Positions 10,980 to 20,563 of a DNA stretch of 64,000 nt are shown in pieces. Origin of the DNA: Aromatoleum toluvorans (GTDB taxonomy: Bacteria > Pseudomonadota > Gammaproteobacteria > Burkholderiales > Rhodocyclaceae); assembly GCF_012910905.1 (NCBI RefSeq), contig NZ_WTVN01000015.1:1-64000 (forward strand), read 5' to 3'. Position numbers and translations under genes: made by a program. The stretch's first letter is position 1; every line of letters begins with the position of its first letter. The notes under the pieces were generated by a model that searched no databases, was not told the DNA's origin, and saw only the letters and a list, made by a program, of their open reading frames with translations.

Positions 10980-11447
10980 ATGGACAGGCGGCGCAGGAAG
11001 GTGCTGAAGGCAGGCGGCGGAATGGGAATCTGGGCGGCGCTCGTGGCGACGGGGATCGTCGCGCCGGCGATGGCCGAGGGGAGCCGGAACGTGGCCGCCT
11101 TCGAGGCCAGGACGCTCGACGAGGCATTGCAGGCGCTGGGTGCCGCGGCGGCGCAGGACAGCGGCGCGATCCGCATCGTCGCGCCCGACGTGGCGGAGGA
11201 TGGCCGCGCGGTGGCACTCACGGTGTCGAGCGATATCCCGCGGACCGAGCAGATTGCGATCCTCATCGAGGAAAACCCGTTCAAGGTCGCCGCGAACTTT
11301 CGGCTGTCGGGGGCGATGACGCCGACGATCCACACGCGCGTGAAGATGGCACGCACGACGCGCGTGCATGCGCTGGTGAAGGCGGAGGGGCGGATCTACG
11401 CGGCGCGGCGCGAGGTCACGGTGACCGTGGGAGGCTGCGGCACATGA
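10980..11447 (+). CDS. soxY: thiosulfate oxidation carrier protein SoxY
   Basis: 155 residues. The Tat signal MDRRRRKVLK is followed by a hydrophobic segment. The C-terminus is VTVGGCGT, where the Cys that carries sulfur intermediates sits on a flexible tail (the family usually ends GGCGG, so the last residue differs). It forms the SoxYZ carrier on which thiosulfate or sulfide sulfur is oxidised in the periplasm. Start at ATG 10980, preceded by GGGAGCGAGG; an upstream TTG is less likely. Its stop overlaps soxZ by 4 bases. Confidence 0.93.
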   Translation: MDRRRRKVLKAGGGMGIWAALVATGIVAPAMAEGSRNVAAFEARTLDEALQALGAAAAQDSGAIRIVAPDVAEDGRAVALTVSSDIPRTEQIAILIEENPFKVAANFRLSGAMTPTIHTRVKMARTTRVHALVKAEGRIYAARREVTVTVGGCGT

Positions 11448-11755
11448 CGGCACCGACGCGCATCCGCGCGACACTGAAGGAGGGCGCCACGGAGTTGCGG
11501 ATGCTGCTGGCGCATCCGATGGAGAACGGCCTGCGCAAGGATGCGGAGGGCAAGCTCATTCCGGCGCATTTCATCACCGAGCTCAGCGTGCGCCGCAATG
11601 GCGAGCTCGTGCTGGCGGCCGATTTCGGGCCGTCGATCTCGACCAATCCCTACCTCGCGTTCAGCCTCGCGGGCGGCGCTGTCGGCGACGAGATCGCGGT
11701 GAGCTGGCGCGACAACCGCGGCGAGACGCGCAGCGACACGATCCGCATCGCCTAG
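11444..11755 (+). CDS. soxZ: thiosulfate oxidation carrier complex protein SoxZ
   Basis: 103 residues, no signal peptide; exported as a heterodimer with SoxY. Family marks are LLAHPMENGLRKDAEGK and the central HFITELSVRRNGE. The start ATG overlaps the soxY stop (ATGA). No soxXA, soxB or soxCD is in the window, so this pair probably works with FccAB or with sox genes elsewhere. Its TAG stop lies on the same CTAG tetramer as the convergent aceK stop. Confidence 0.95.
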   Translation: MTAPTRIRATLKEGATELRMLLAHPMENGLRKDAEGKLIPAHFITELSVRRNGELVLAADFGPSISTNPYLAFSLAGGAVGDEIAVSWRDNRGETRSDTIRIA

Positions 11756-13542
11756 GCGGCTCGGCTGCCTTCGGCCGCGCGCCGCGGGTGCCCGAGGCGC
11801 GCGCGCGTGCGGCAAAAGCGCAACTCTTCCGGGTAGGGGAAGAAGTCCTCCAGGTAGCCGCTGCGGATCGACGCCTGCGTGCGCTGCCAGAAGCCGGGGC
11901 TGAGCAGGTCGCGGTGATGCTTCAGGAAGGCCTGGCGCACGCGCGGCGCGCCGAGCAGGAAGGTCGCGAATTCCTCCGGGAACACGTCCATCGGGCCGGC
12001 GGAGTACCACGGCTCGCTGGACATCTCCATCTCCGGGTAGGGCGCTTCCGGGATGTGGCGGAAGTTCATGTCCGTCATGTACTCGATCTCGTCGTAGTCG
12101 TAGAACACGACGCGGCCGTAGCGCGTGACGCCGAAGTTCTTCCACAGCATGTCGCCCGGGAAGATGTTGGCCGTCGCCATTTCGCGGATCGCATTGCCGT
12201 ATTCGCGCACCGCGTGCTCGACCTGCTCGTCGCTCGCCCGCTCGAGGTGGATGTTGAGCGGCGTCATGCGGCGCTCGATGTACAGGTGCTTGATGATGAC
12301 CGAATCGCCATCGATCTCGAAAGCGGACGGTGCGAGCGCGCGCAGCTCGTCGAGCAGTTCGGGATTGAAGCGTGACAGCGGGAGTGCGGCGTAGGAGAAC
12401 TCCAGCGTGTCGGCCATGCGGCCGACGCGGTCGACGCGCTTGACCATCAGGTACTTGCGCTTCACCGTCGCACGGTCGGTGTTCTTCGAGGCACCGAAGA
12501 CATCCTTGATCACCTTGAACACGTACGGGTAGGACGGCAGCGTGAACACCAGCATCACCATGCCGCGGATGCCGGGGGCGATCACGAACTGGTCGTTGGA
12601 GTGGCGCAGGTGGGCGATGAGGTCGCGGAAGAACATCGTCTTGCCCTGCTTGCCCAGTCCCAGCATCGTGTAGAGCTCCGAACGGTGCTTGTTGGGCATG
12701 ATGGAGCGCAGGAACTGCACGTAGCCGGACGGCACTTCCATGTCGACGAGGAAGTACGCGCGCGACAGCGAGAACAGCACCGAGATGCGCCACGCGTCGA
12801 GCAGGATGGTGTCGATCTCGAGCCGTCCCGAGGCGTTGTGGCGCACGGCGATCGCGAAGGGGTATTCCTGGTAGCCGTTGATCGCCTTGCCGATAATGTA
12901 GGCCGTCTTGTTGCGGTAGAAGGCCGAATACAGCACCTGGATCTGGCAGTTCACCTCCATGTCCGGCCATTTGCCGAGGTGCCTATGCACCGCGTGCAGG
13001 AGCAGGGTGACGTCGCGGTCGAGGTCCTCGAACGGGCGCTGCCAGTCGAAGTCCTCGATGACGCGGCGCACGGTCGCGCGCAGGCCTTCGTCGCGCGGGT
13101 AGTAGCTGCTGTACACCGGCGGGTACGACTCCATGTACTCGGTGGAGATGGCGGGGCGCGCGAACAGGTAGTCGTTGTTGAAGTAGGTGCGGTGCAGGAT
13201 CTTGCAGCACACCGAATTGAAGAAGGTCTCGGCGAGCTCCGGCTGCTTGTGGCGGATCAGGATGCCGATGTAGTGGAGCTTGGCCTGCTGCCAGGTGTCG
13301 TCGTCGACCGAATCGGCGTCGAACTCGTCGTGCAGGCGGCGCACCGTCTCTTCCACGCGCTCGTCGTAGAACTCGACGCGCTCCCGTACGGCGTCGAGCT
13401 GGGCCTGCCACTCGGCGGCCTCGAAGCTTTCCTTCGCCCGCCGCGAGGTCTCGCGGAAGATGCGATAGTGCTTGTTGAAACCTTCGATCATCGCCTGGGC
13501 GATGGCGTGGGCGAGCGGATTTTCGCCGACGGCTGCGTCCAT
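11752..13542 (-). CDS. aceK: isocitrate dehydrogenase kinase/phosphatase
   Basis: 596 residues, near the usual 570-600. A single active site both phosphorylates and dephosphorylates NADP-isocitrate dehydrogenase, diverting isocitrate to the glyoxylate shunt. The ATP-binding loop APGIRGMVMLVF is followed by YVFKVIKD with the invariant Lys; the kinase part continues with NIFPGDMLWKNFG and VFYDYDEI (catalytic and metal residues). The target in this window is the dimeric Icd at 18947, which has the matching serine. Unlike E. coli, aceK is not next to aceA but downstream of ggpPS (60 bases). The start at 13542 is the furthest upstream ATG. Confidence 0.96.
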   Translation of the reverse strand: MDAAVGENPLAHAIAQAMIEGFNKHYRIFRETSRRAKESFEAAEWQAQLDAVRERVEFYDERVEETVRRLHDEFDADSVDDDTWQQAKLHYIGILIRHKQPELAETFFNSVCCKILHRTYFNNDYLFARPAISTEYMESYPPVYSSYYPRDEGLRATVRRVIEDFDWQRPFEDLDRDVTLLLHAVHRHLGKWPDMEVNCQIQVLYSAFYRNKTAYIIGKAINGYQEYPFAIAVRHNASGRLEIDTILLDAWRISVLFSLSRAYFLVDMEVPSGYVQFLRSIMPNKHRSELYTMLGLGKQGKTMFFRDLIAHLRHSNDQFVIAPGIRGMVMLVFTLPSYPYVFKVIKDVFGASKNTDRATVKRKYLMVKRVDRVGRMADTLEFSYAALPLSRFNPELLDELRALAPSAFEIDGDSVIIKHLYIERRMTPLNIHLERASDEQVEHAVREYGNAIREMATANIFPGDMLWKNFGVTRYGRVVFYDYDEIEYMTDMNFRHIPEAPYPEMEMSSEPWYSAGPMDVFPEEFATFLLGAPRVRQAFLKHHRDLLSPGFWQRTQASIRSGYLEDFFPYPEELRFCRTRARLGHPRRAAEGSRAA

Positions 13543-13565
13543 GGAGCGCCTCGCGCGGGGGTTCG

Positions 13566-13594
13566 GCAGGCCCGCCTCCGGGGGCGGGGCCTGC
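13566..13594 (-). promoter_or_regulatory. GC-rich hairpin in ggpPS-aceK spacer
   Basis: A stem of about 11 bp (13566-13576 with 13583-13594, one bulge) lies between the ggpPS stop and the aceK start. There is no T run, so it is not a standard terminator. It could stabilise an mRNA end or reduce read-through into aceK. Confidence 0.35.
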
Positions 13595-13602
13595 GCGACA
13601 TA

Positions 13603-15855
13603 TTAGCCCGGAAGCGCGCAGTCCTCGAGTTCGCCGGAGACGGCGGCGAGGAAATCCCGGCCCCAGCGCCGGATGTCGTTATGCTCGACGATCGAGAACA
13701 ACTCGCGGAGCCGGGTAGCCGCCTCGGCCGGATCCATTGTGATCGCGTGATGCAGCTGGGCGGCGAGATCCGCGCCATCGTGCGGATTCGTCAGGACTGC
13801 GCCGTGCAGTTCGGCCGCCGCACCCGCGAACTCCGACAGCACGAGCACGCCACGGCCGTCGAGGATGCCCTGCGTTGCGACGTATTCCTTGGACACCAGG
13901 TTGAGCCCGTCGCGCAGCGGGGTAATCCACATGACGTCGGCCGTCGCGTACCACGCGACGACCTCGTCGAACGGCAGCGCGCGGAAGAAAAACTGCACTG
14001 GCGTCCAGCCCACGCGCGAGAAACGGCCGTTGAGGCGGCCGACCGCCTGCTCGATCTGCGTCTGAAGCCCGTCGTAGATCGTCATCTCCTTTGCGGCGGG
14101 CACGCACACCGCGAGCAGCGACACTTCGCCCTGAAGCTCGGGGTGTTCGTCCAGCAGGCGTTCGAACGCGATGAGCTTCTCGAGCGTGCCCTTCGTGTAG
14201 TCGAGCCGCTCCACCGACAGGATCATGCGCGTGCCGCCAAGCCCCTCGCGCAGCTCGTCGATGCGCGCGCGCGTTTCGGGGCGCTCGAGGATCGCGCGGA
14301 TGCGCCCGACGTCGAGTCCGACCGGATGGGCGCCGAGCCCGATGCGCCGGCCGTGCACCTCGAAGGCGGTCGTCATCTCCTCCAGGCCGACGGCGCAGCC
14401 GTACGTGAGGTAGCGCGGCGCACAGTTGCGCTGCTCGAGAACCTTGAGCGGCGCCACTCCCCGCACCACGTCGAGGAAGTTCTCTGCCTGGCGGGGGATG
14501 TGGAAGCCGATGTAATCGCATTGAAGCAGGCTGCCGATGATTTCGCGCCGCCAGGGCAGCACGTTGAAGACGTCCGCGGAAGGAAAATAGGTGTGATGGA
14601 AGAACGCGATCTTCACGTCCGGCCGCAGCTCCCGCAGAACCGCCGGCACCATCCACAGGTTGTAGTCGTGCAGCCACACCACGGCACCTTCGGCGGCTTC
14701 GGCCGCCGCCCGCCGGGCGAAGAGCCGGTTGACCTTCAGGAAGACGCGCCAGTCCTCGTCGCGAAACTGTGCCCGTTCCCAGAAGGTATGCAGCGTGGGC
14801 CAGAACGCTTCCTTCGAGAAGCGCTTGTAGAACACGTCTACGTCGTCCTTCGTCAGCGGGACCCGTGCGGCGACGAGTTGAGGATAGCGGTCGCGATCGA
14901 CGCTCGTGTGTACCTCGAAGGGGATGGCCTTCTTGGGGTCGTGCACCGACCACGCGACCCAGGCGCCGGGGCGGCCGTCGCCGAAGTAGCTCAGCAGGGT
15001 CGGGATGATGCCGTTCGGCGAGCTGGGCGGGCGGCGCAAGACACGGCCCCCTTCGGTCACTTCCTCGTACGGCAGTCTGTGATAGACCATCACCAGCTCG
15101 CTCCGCCCGGGTGCGTCGGCGTCGGGCAGCTGCGCATCGATGCCGGCCGGGCCGAGAAAGCCGAAGTGGGCGATCGCCTCCAGGATGCCTCCGCAGCCCG
15201 GCGAGCGCGCATGCAGAACCCCCGCCCGCGCGCGTGTCGCCTCAAGCAGGGCAGTTTCCGATTCCCCGACGCATACTCCACGGAAGCCTTGCCGGTACAT
15301 CGACAGGTCGTTCAGCGTGTCGCCGGCGACGAGCACCGCGTCGCGGTCGAAGCCCTGGGCGCATACCAATGCATCGAGCGTGCTGCCCTTGTTGACGCCC
15401 CGTGGCAGGATGTCGAGATAGCGGTCGGCCGAGTAGAGCACGTCGCAGCCCAGGGAATCGGCAATCGTCTGCAGGTCGCTGTCCACGGTGCCGGGTGCGC
15501 AGAAATACGAACAGCGCCGCTGTTGAGGGACCTCCTGGCGCTCGATGCCGGCAAAGGATCCCAGCGCCTGGGCCACGGTCCGCTCGCCAGGCCAGCGCGC
15601 GTCGATTTCCGCCTGCAGGGGCTGTATCGGTTTCAGCGTGCGGCCATCCACGACGGTGGCGCCAACGTCGCAGATGATGTAGTCGGGCGTCGGCACCGAA
15701 GGATCCGACAGCAGCGGCATCACGACTTCGAGGCCGCGTCCGGTCACGAATACGAGCTTGATCTGCGGGTGGGCGTTGATCAGCTGGTACAGGCGAAGGC
15801 GCTGTTCGGGGTGGCCGGCAAGAAAGGTGCCGTCGAGGTCGGTCGCAAGCAGCAT
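13603..15855 (-). CDS. ggpPS: bifunctional glucosylglycerol-phosphate phosphatase/synthase
   Basis: 750 residues, two enzymes fused. The N-terminal HAD-type phosphatase (about 1-240) starts with nucleophile Asp6 in TDLDGTF and has VFVTGR, NKGSTLDAL and AGDTLNDLSM. The C-terminal GT20 glycosyltransferase (about 255-750) shows WLHDYNLW, FFHHTYFP, SVERLDYTKG and DGLNLVSKEY. Such fusions, described as GgpPS in Stenotrophomonas and relatives, make the compatible solute glucosylglycerol from ADP-glucose and glycerol-3-phosphate. Trehalose synthesis (OtsA/OtsB) is the main alternative, but HAD before GT20 and the sucrose-phosphatase-like HAD favour GgpPS. Start 15855 has a perfect AGGAGG site; the upstream in-frame ATG does not. 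Confidence 0.82.
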   Translation of the reverse strand: MLLATDLDGTFLAGHPEQRLRLYQLINAHPQIKLVFVTGRGLEVVMPLLSDPSVPTPDYIICDVGATVVDGRTLKPIQPLQAEIDARWPGERTVAQALGSFAGIERQEVPQQRRCSYFCAPGTVDSDLQTIADSLGCDVLYSADRYLDILPRGVNKGSTLDALVCAQGFDRDAVLVAGDTLNDLSMYRQGFRGVCVGESETALLEATRARAGVLHARSPGCGGILEAIAHFGFLGPAGIDAQLPDADAPGRSELVMVYHRLPYEEVTEGGRVLRRPPSSPNGIIPTLLSYFGDGRPGAWVAWSVHDPKKAIPFEVHTSVDRDRYPQLVAARVPLTKDDVDVFYKRFSKEAFWPTLHTFWERAQFRDEDWRVFLKVNRLFARRAAAEAAEGAVVWLHDYNLWMVPAVLRELRPDVKIAFFHHTYFPSADVFNVLPWRREIIGSLLQCDYIGFHIPRQAENFLDVVRGVAPLKVLEQRNCAPRYLTYGCAVGLEEMTTAFEVHGRRIGLGAHPVGLDVGRIRAILERPETRARIDELREGLGGTRMILSVERLDYTKGTLEKLIAFERLLDEHPELQGEVSLLAVCVPAAKEMTIYDGLQTQIEQAVGRLNGRFSRVGWTPVQFFFRALPFDEVVAWYATADVMWITPLRDGLNLVSKEYVATQGILDGRGVLVLSEFAGAAAELHGAVLTNPHDGADLAAQLHHAITMDPAEAATRLRELFSIVEHNDIRRWGRDFLAAVSGELEDCALPG

Positions 15856-16411
15856 AGGCTGTCCTCCTGAATGGTCCGGCCCGCGCAAGGCTTTGGCGTC
15901 GCGTTGTTCGGGACATCTTGGGGGGAGAGGGGCGGCGGTTGCGGAATGCCGCCCCGGCGATGGTCGCAGCCGGAAGAGGGGTCGGTGCGAATGAAATTAC
16001 AGAAAATGAATCGCAGGAAATATATTGCTACAAATATGTTAACCGATTTCCGGCTGCAGGCCAAGGCCGGGCTGTTCGTCAAGCCCGGTGCCGAGCTCCG
16101 GGGTGGGGAAGGGCAGCGCTTCGGCAGACTGCCGAAACAGCTTCCATTCAGCATTGTCATGAACGAGGCGCGGGTCCGGAAATCGCCTGCATACCCGCCG
16201 CGCAGAGGGTCTGGGCCAGTTCGAAAGCTTATCTTGTGTCTTATATAAGACAAAGATTGCGATTCTGGCGACTAACTACGGCGTCCGAGGGTCTATAATT
16301 ACGCGCCGCCAGAAAATGTCCGGATGCTGTCAGGCCTTTAACGGATGTGTCTCGGCCGGCTCCTACGTCCGCTCGGCTATCCGCCACAAAGAGATATAGA
16401 GGGAGAAACGC
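15856..16411. other. divergent intergenic region between ggpPS and icd
   Basis: 556 bases without a credible gene. An AT-rich island at about 15990-16050 probably carries the ggpPS promoter, though no clean -35/-10 pair stands out. The right end holds the icd operator and -10 box. An open frame through the centre has no ribosome site or family likeness. Confidence 0.55.
16238..16299 (+). promoter_or_regulatory. icd promoter with TCTTATATAAGA operator
   Basis: A 14-bp perfect palindrome GTCTTATATAAGAC spans 16238-16251 and is flanked by imperfect arms (ATCTTGT ... CAAAGAT). A perfect -10 TATAAT is at 16294-16299, with no good -35 at 17 bp. The operator centre falls about 60 bases before the likely transcription start, an activator-like position. 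At aceA the same palindrome overlaps the -10 box. Confidence 0.55.
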
Positions 16412-18649
16412 ATGACCAGCAAGAATTCGACGATCATCTACACGCTCACCGATGAGGCGCCGCTGCTGGCGACCTACTCGTTGCTGCCGATCATCGAGAC
16501 GTTCACGGCGCCGGCCGGTGTCCATGTCGAGAAGACCGACATCTCGGTGGCGGCCCGCGTGCTGGCCGAGTTCTCCGACTATCTGACGGACGCGCAGAAG
16601 GTTCCGGACAATCTCGCCGAGCTCGGTCGCCTGACCCAGGATCCGGACACCAACATCATCAAGCTGCCGAACATCAGCGCCTCGGTGGCGCAGCTGATGG
16701 CGTGCATCAAGGAACTGCAGGGCAAGGGCTACGCGATCCCCGACTACCCCGAGAACCCGGCGACCGAGGAAGAGAAGGCGCTCAAGACCCGCTACGGCAA
16801 GTGCCTCGGTTCCGCGGTGAACCCGGTGCTGCGCGAAGGCAACTCCGACCGCCGCGCGCCGCTGGCGGTCAAGAACTACGCGAAGAAGCACCCGCACTCG
16901 ATGGGCGAGTGGAAGCAGTGGTCGCAGACCCACTGCTCGCACATGGAACACGGCGACTTCTACCACGGCGAGAAGTCGATGACGCTCGACCGCGCGCGCA
17001 ATGTGAAGATGGAACTCCTCACCAAGAGCGGCAAGACCATCGTGTTCAAGCCGAAGACCGCGCTGCTGGACGGCGAGATCATCGACTCGATGTTCATGAG
17101 CAAGAAGGCGCTGTGCGAGTTCTACGAGCAGCAGCTCGATGACTGCCGTGAAGCGGGCATCCTGTTCTCGCTGCACGTGAAGGCGACGATGATGAAGGTC
17201 TCGCACCCGATCGTCTTCGGCCACTGCGTGAAGATCTACTACAAGGAAGCGTTCGAGAAGCACGGCAAGCTGTTCGACGAGCTGGGCATCAACGTCAACA
17301 ACGGCATGGCGACGCTCTACGAGAAGATCGAGACGCTGCCGGAATCGAAGCGCGACGAGATCATCCGCGACCTGCACGCCTGCCAGGAGCACCGCCCGCG
17401 CCTGGCGATGGTGGACTCGGCCAAGGGCATCACGAACTTCCACTCGCCCAACGACATCATCGTCGACGCCTCGATGCCGGCGATGATCCGCGGCGGCGGC
17501 AAGATGTGGGGTGCCGACGGCAAGCAGTACGACTGCAAGGCGGTGATGCCGGAATCGACCTTCGCCCGCATCTACCAGGAGATGATCAGCTTCTGCAAGT
17601 GGCACGGCAACTTCGATCCCGCCACGATGGGCACGGTGCCGAACGTCGGCCTGATGGCGCAGAAAGCCGAGGAATACGGTTCGCATGACAAGACGTTCGA
17701 AATCCCGGAAGACGGCGTTGCGAACATCACCGACATCGACACCGGTGAAGTGCTGATGTCGCAGAACGTGGAGGAAGGCGACCTCTGGCGCATGTGCCAG
17801 GTCAAGGACGCGCCGATCCGCGACTGGGTCAAGCTCGCCGTGACCCGCGCTCGCAATTCGGGCATGCCGGCAATCTTCTGGCTCGATCCCTATCGCCCGC
17901 ACGAGAACGAGCTGATCAAGAAGGTGCAGAAGTACCTGAAGGATCACGACACGACCGGCCTCGACATCCAGATCATGTCGCAGGTGCGTGCGATGCGTTA
18001 CACGCTCGAGCGAGTCTTCCGCGGCCTCGACACCATCTCGGTGACCGGCAACATCCTGCGCGACTACCTGACCGACCTGTTCCCGATCATGGAACTCGGC
18101 ACCTCGGCCAAGATGCTGTCGATCGTCCCGCTGATGGCCGGTGGCGGCATGTACGAGACGGGCGCGGGCGGTTCGGCGCCGAAGCACGTGCAGCAGCTGG
18201 TCGAGGAAAACCACCTGCGCTGGGATTCGCTGGGCGAATTCCTCGCGCTGGCAGTGTCGCTCGAGGACATGAGCTTCAAGACCGGCAACGCCAAGGCGAA
18301 GCTGCTCGCGAAGACGCTCGACCAGGCCACCGGCAAGCTGCTCGACAACGACAAGTCGCCGTCGCGCCGCACCGGCCAGCTCGACAACCGCGGCAGCCAC
18401 TTCTACCTCGCGCTGTACTGGGCCGAGGCGCTCGCCGCGCAGGACGAGGATGCCGAGCTGAAGGCCCGCTTCGCGCCGCTCGCGAAGACGCTGGCGGAGA
18501 ACGAGCAGAAGATCCTCGCCGAACTCAGCGCGGTGCAGGGCAAACCGGCCGATATCGGCGGCTACTACTACGCCGATCCGGCCAAGACCGCGGCCGTGAT
18601 GCGCCCGAGCGCAACGCTCAACGCCGCGCTTGCGGCCGTCAATGCCTGA
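16412..18649 (+). CDS. icd: NADP-dependent isocitrate dehydrogenase, monomeric type
   Basis: 745 residues, the size of the monomeric (IDH-II) class. Oxidatively decarboxylates isocitrate to 2-oxoglutarate and yields NADPH. Typical blocks are the N-terminal [31 protein letters not shown] and the metal/substrate segments [17 protein letters not shown] and [11 protein letters not shown]. It lacks the regulatory serine loop of the dimeric enzyme, so AceK should not control it. Ribosome site GAGGGAG is 6 bases before ATG. It ends at a strong terminator, and the unrelated dimeric icd follows on the same strand. Confidence 0.96.
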   Translation: MTSKNSTIIYTLTDEAPLLATYSLLPIIETFTAPAGVHVEKTDISVAARVLAEFSDYLTDAQKVPDNLAELGRLTQDPDTNIIKLPNISASVAQLMACIKELQGKGYAIPDYPENPATEEEKALKTRYGKCLGSAVNPVLREGNSDRRAPLAVKNYAKKHPHSMGEWKQWSQTHCSHMEHGDFYHGEKSMTLDRARNVKMELLTKSGKTIVFKPKTALLDGEIIDSMFMSKKALCEFYEQQLDDCREAGILFSLHVKATMMKVSHPIVFGHCVKIYYKEAFEKHGKLFDELGINVNNGMATLYEKIETLPESKRDEIIRDLHACQEHRPRLAMVDSAKGITNFHSPNDIIVDASMPAMIRGGGKMWGADGKQYDCKAVMPESTFARIYQEMISFCKWHGNFDPATMGTVPNVGLMAQKAEEYGSHDKTFEIPEDGVANITDIDTGEVLMSQNVEEGDLWRMCQVKDAPIRDWVKLAVTRARNSGMPAIFWLDPYRPHENELIKKVQKYLKDHDTTGLDIQIMSQVRAMRYTLERVFRGLDTISVTGNILRDYLTDLFPIMELGTSAKMLSIVPLMAGGGMYETGAGGSAPKHVQQLVEENHLRWDSLGEFLALAVSLEDMSFKTGNAKAKLLAKTLDQATGKLLDNDKSPSRRTGQLDNRGSHFYLALYWAEALAAQDEDAELKARFAPLAKTLAENEQKILAELSAVQGKPADIGGYYYADPAKTAAVMRPSATLNAALAAVNA

Positions 18650-18702
18650 CGGGTAGCTCCATCGACCCCCCGTCCTGCCCGTGCAGGACGGCGCTTCACC
18701 GA

Positions 18703-18732
18703 AAAGCCGGCACAGGTTCGCCGGCTTTTTTT
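18703..18732 (+). terminator. rho-independent terminator of monomeric icd
   Basis: A 9-bp stem AAAGCCGGC/GCCGGCTTT (18703-18711, 18720-18728) runs into seven T (18726-18732). A smaller hairpin (CGTCCTGC/GCAGGACG, about 18671-18690) precedes it. Confidence 0.9.
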
Positions 18733-18801
18733 CGTCCATGCGTCTTGGCTCCGGGTGAGGGTGGCCCCGCCGCCGTAAGGTACTCGTCGGGATTCTTGGG
18801 C

Positions 18802-18807
18802 CATAAT
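18802..18807 (+). promoter_or_regulatory. candidate -10 box for the dimeric icd
   Basis: CATAAT at 18802-18807 lies in the 214 bases between the upstream terminator and the gene. No convincing -35 is seen. It supports independent transcription of the two icd genes. Confidence 0.35.
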
Positions 18808-18946
18808 TACTTTCTGGAATGGGGAGACATCATCTGCAGTGCGTGCCCCGCGCCGCGTGCGAGATGAAGCGCCCAAGCTGCAAGCCAAGGGTTTTCAGCG
18901 ATGAGCTGAATCGATCGAGATACATCCACACAAAGAGGGAGTAGGC

Positions 18947-20191
<1,245 letters not shown>

Positions 20192-20228
20192 GAAGGTTCG
20201 CCCAGGCGCGCTGTACTGCGCGCCGAGG

Positions 20229-20265
20229 AAAAAACCCGCCCTCTCGTCAAGACGGCGGGTTTTTT
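20229..20265. terminator. bidirectional terminator between icd and DUF4212 gene
   Basis: A 12-bp perfect stem, AAAAAACCCGCC (20229-20240) with GGCGGGTTTTTT (20254-20265). The A/T ends provide U-tracts for both strands, ending icd rightward and the DUF4212/EF-G-like unit leftward. Confidence 0.92.
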
Positions 20266-20284
20266 GTTGCCGGGTACCGGCGGC

Positions 20285-20545
20285 TCAGCGCTTTTCGCCG
20301 ATCTGGTACTTGCGGTCGAGGTGATTCATCGCGAGCACGTAGATCCCGATCAGGACCACGAAGGTGATCTGCGAGCCCTGGGCGAAGATGTAGAAGCCGA
20401 GCGGGAAGCTCATGAAGGAGAAGCGGTTGAGTTCGTCGGCGTAGTAGCCGGCGACGAAGCTCACGAGAAACCACACCGACAGCAGCGAGAAGGTCAGCAG
20501 CAGGTTGCGGCGCCAGTAGGCCCGATGCTGTTCGGTGAGTTTCAT
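20285..20545 (-). CDS. DUF4212 sodium:solute symporter small subunit
   Basis: 86 residues with two predicted membrane helices (about 15-37 and 48-72) and charged ends. Family marks are the AYWRRNLLLT start and the FPLGFYIFAQGSQ segment. Members are normally encoded just upstream of a large sodium/solute symporter (ActP-like) with which they form a carboxylate transporter. Here the gene sits 18 bases downstream of an EF-G-like GTPase and is followed by a terminator, so the large subunit is missing from the locus. Confidence 0.82.
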   Translation of the reverse strand: MKLTEQHRAYWRRNLLLTFSLLSVWFLVSFVAGYYADELNRFSFMSFPLGFYIFAQGSQITFVVLIGIYVLAMNHLDRKYQIGEKR

Positions 20546-20563
20546 CGCGTGCGCCGGTCGGCC

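Noticed and set aside
13603-15855. Assignment as trehalose-6-phosphate synthase/phosphatase
   Set aside because: Domain order (HAD first) and the sucrose-phosphatase-like HAD fit GgpPS better. Trehalose remains an alternative and is noted in the feature.
12601-15870. Plus-strand open frame of about 1089 codons opposite aceK and ggpPS
   Set aside because: It is the antisense of two clearly coding genes; high GC removes stops. The protein is Arg/Val/Asp/His-rich without any domain or ribosome site.
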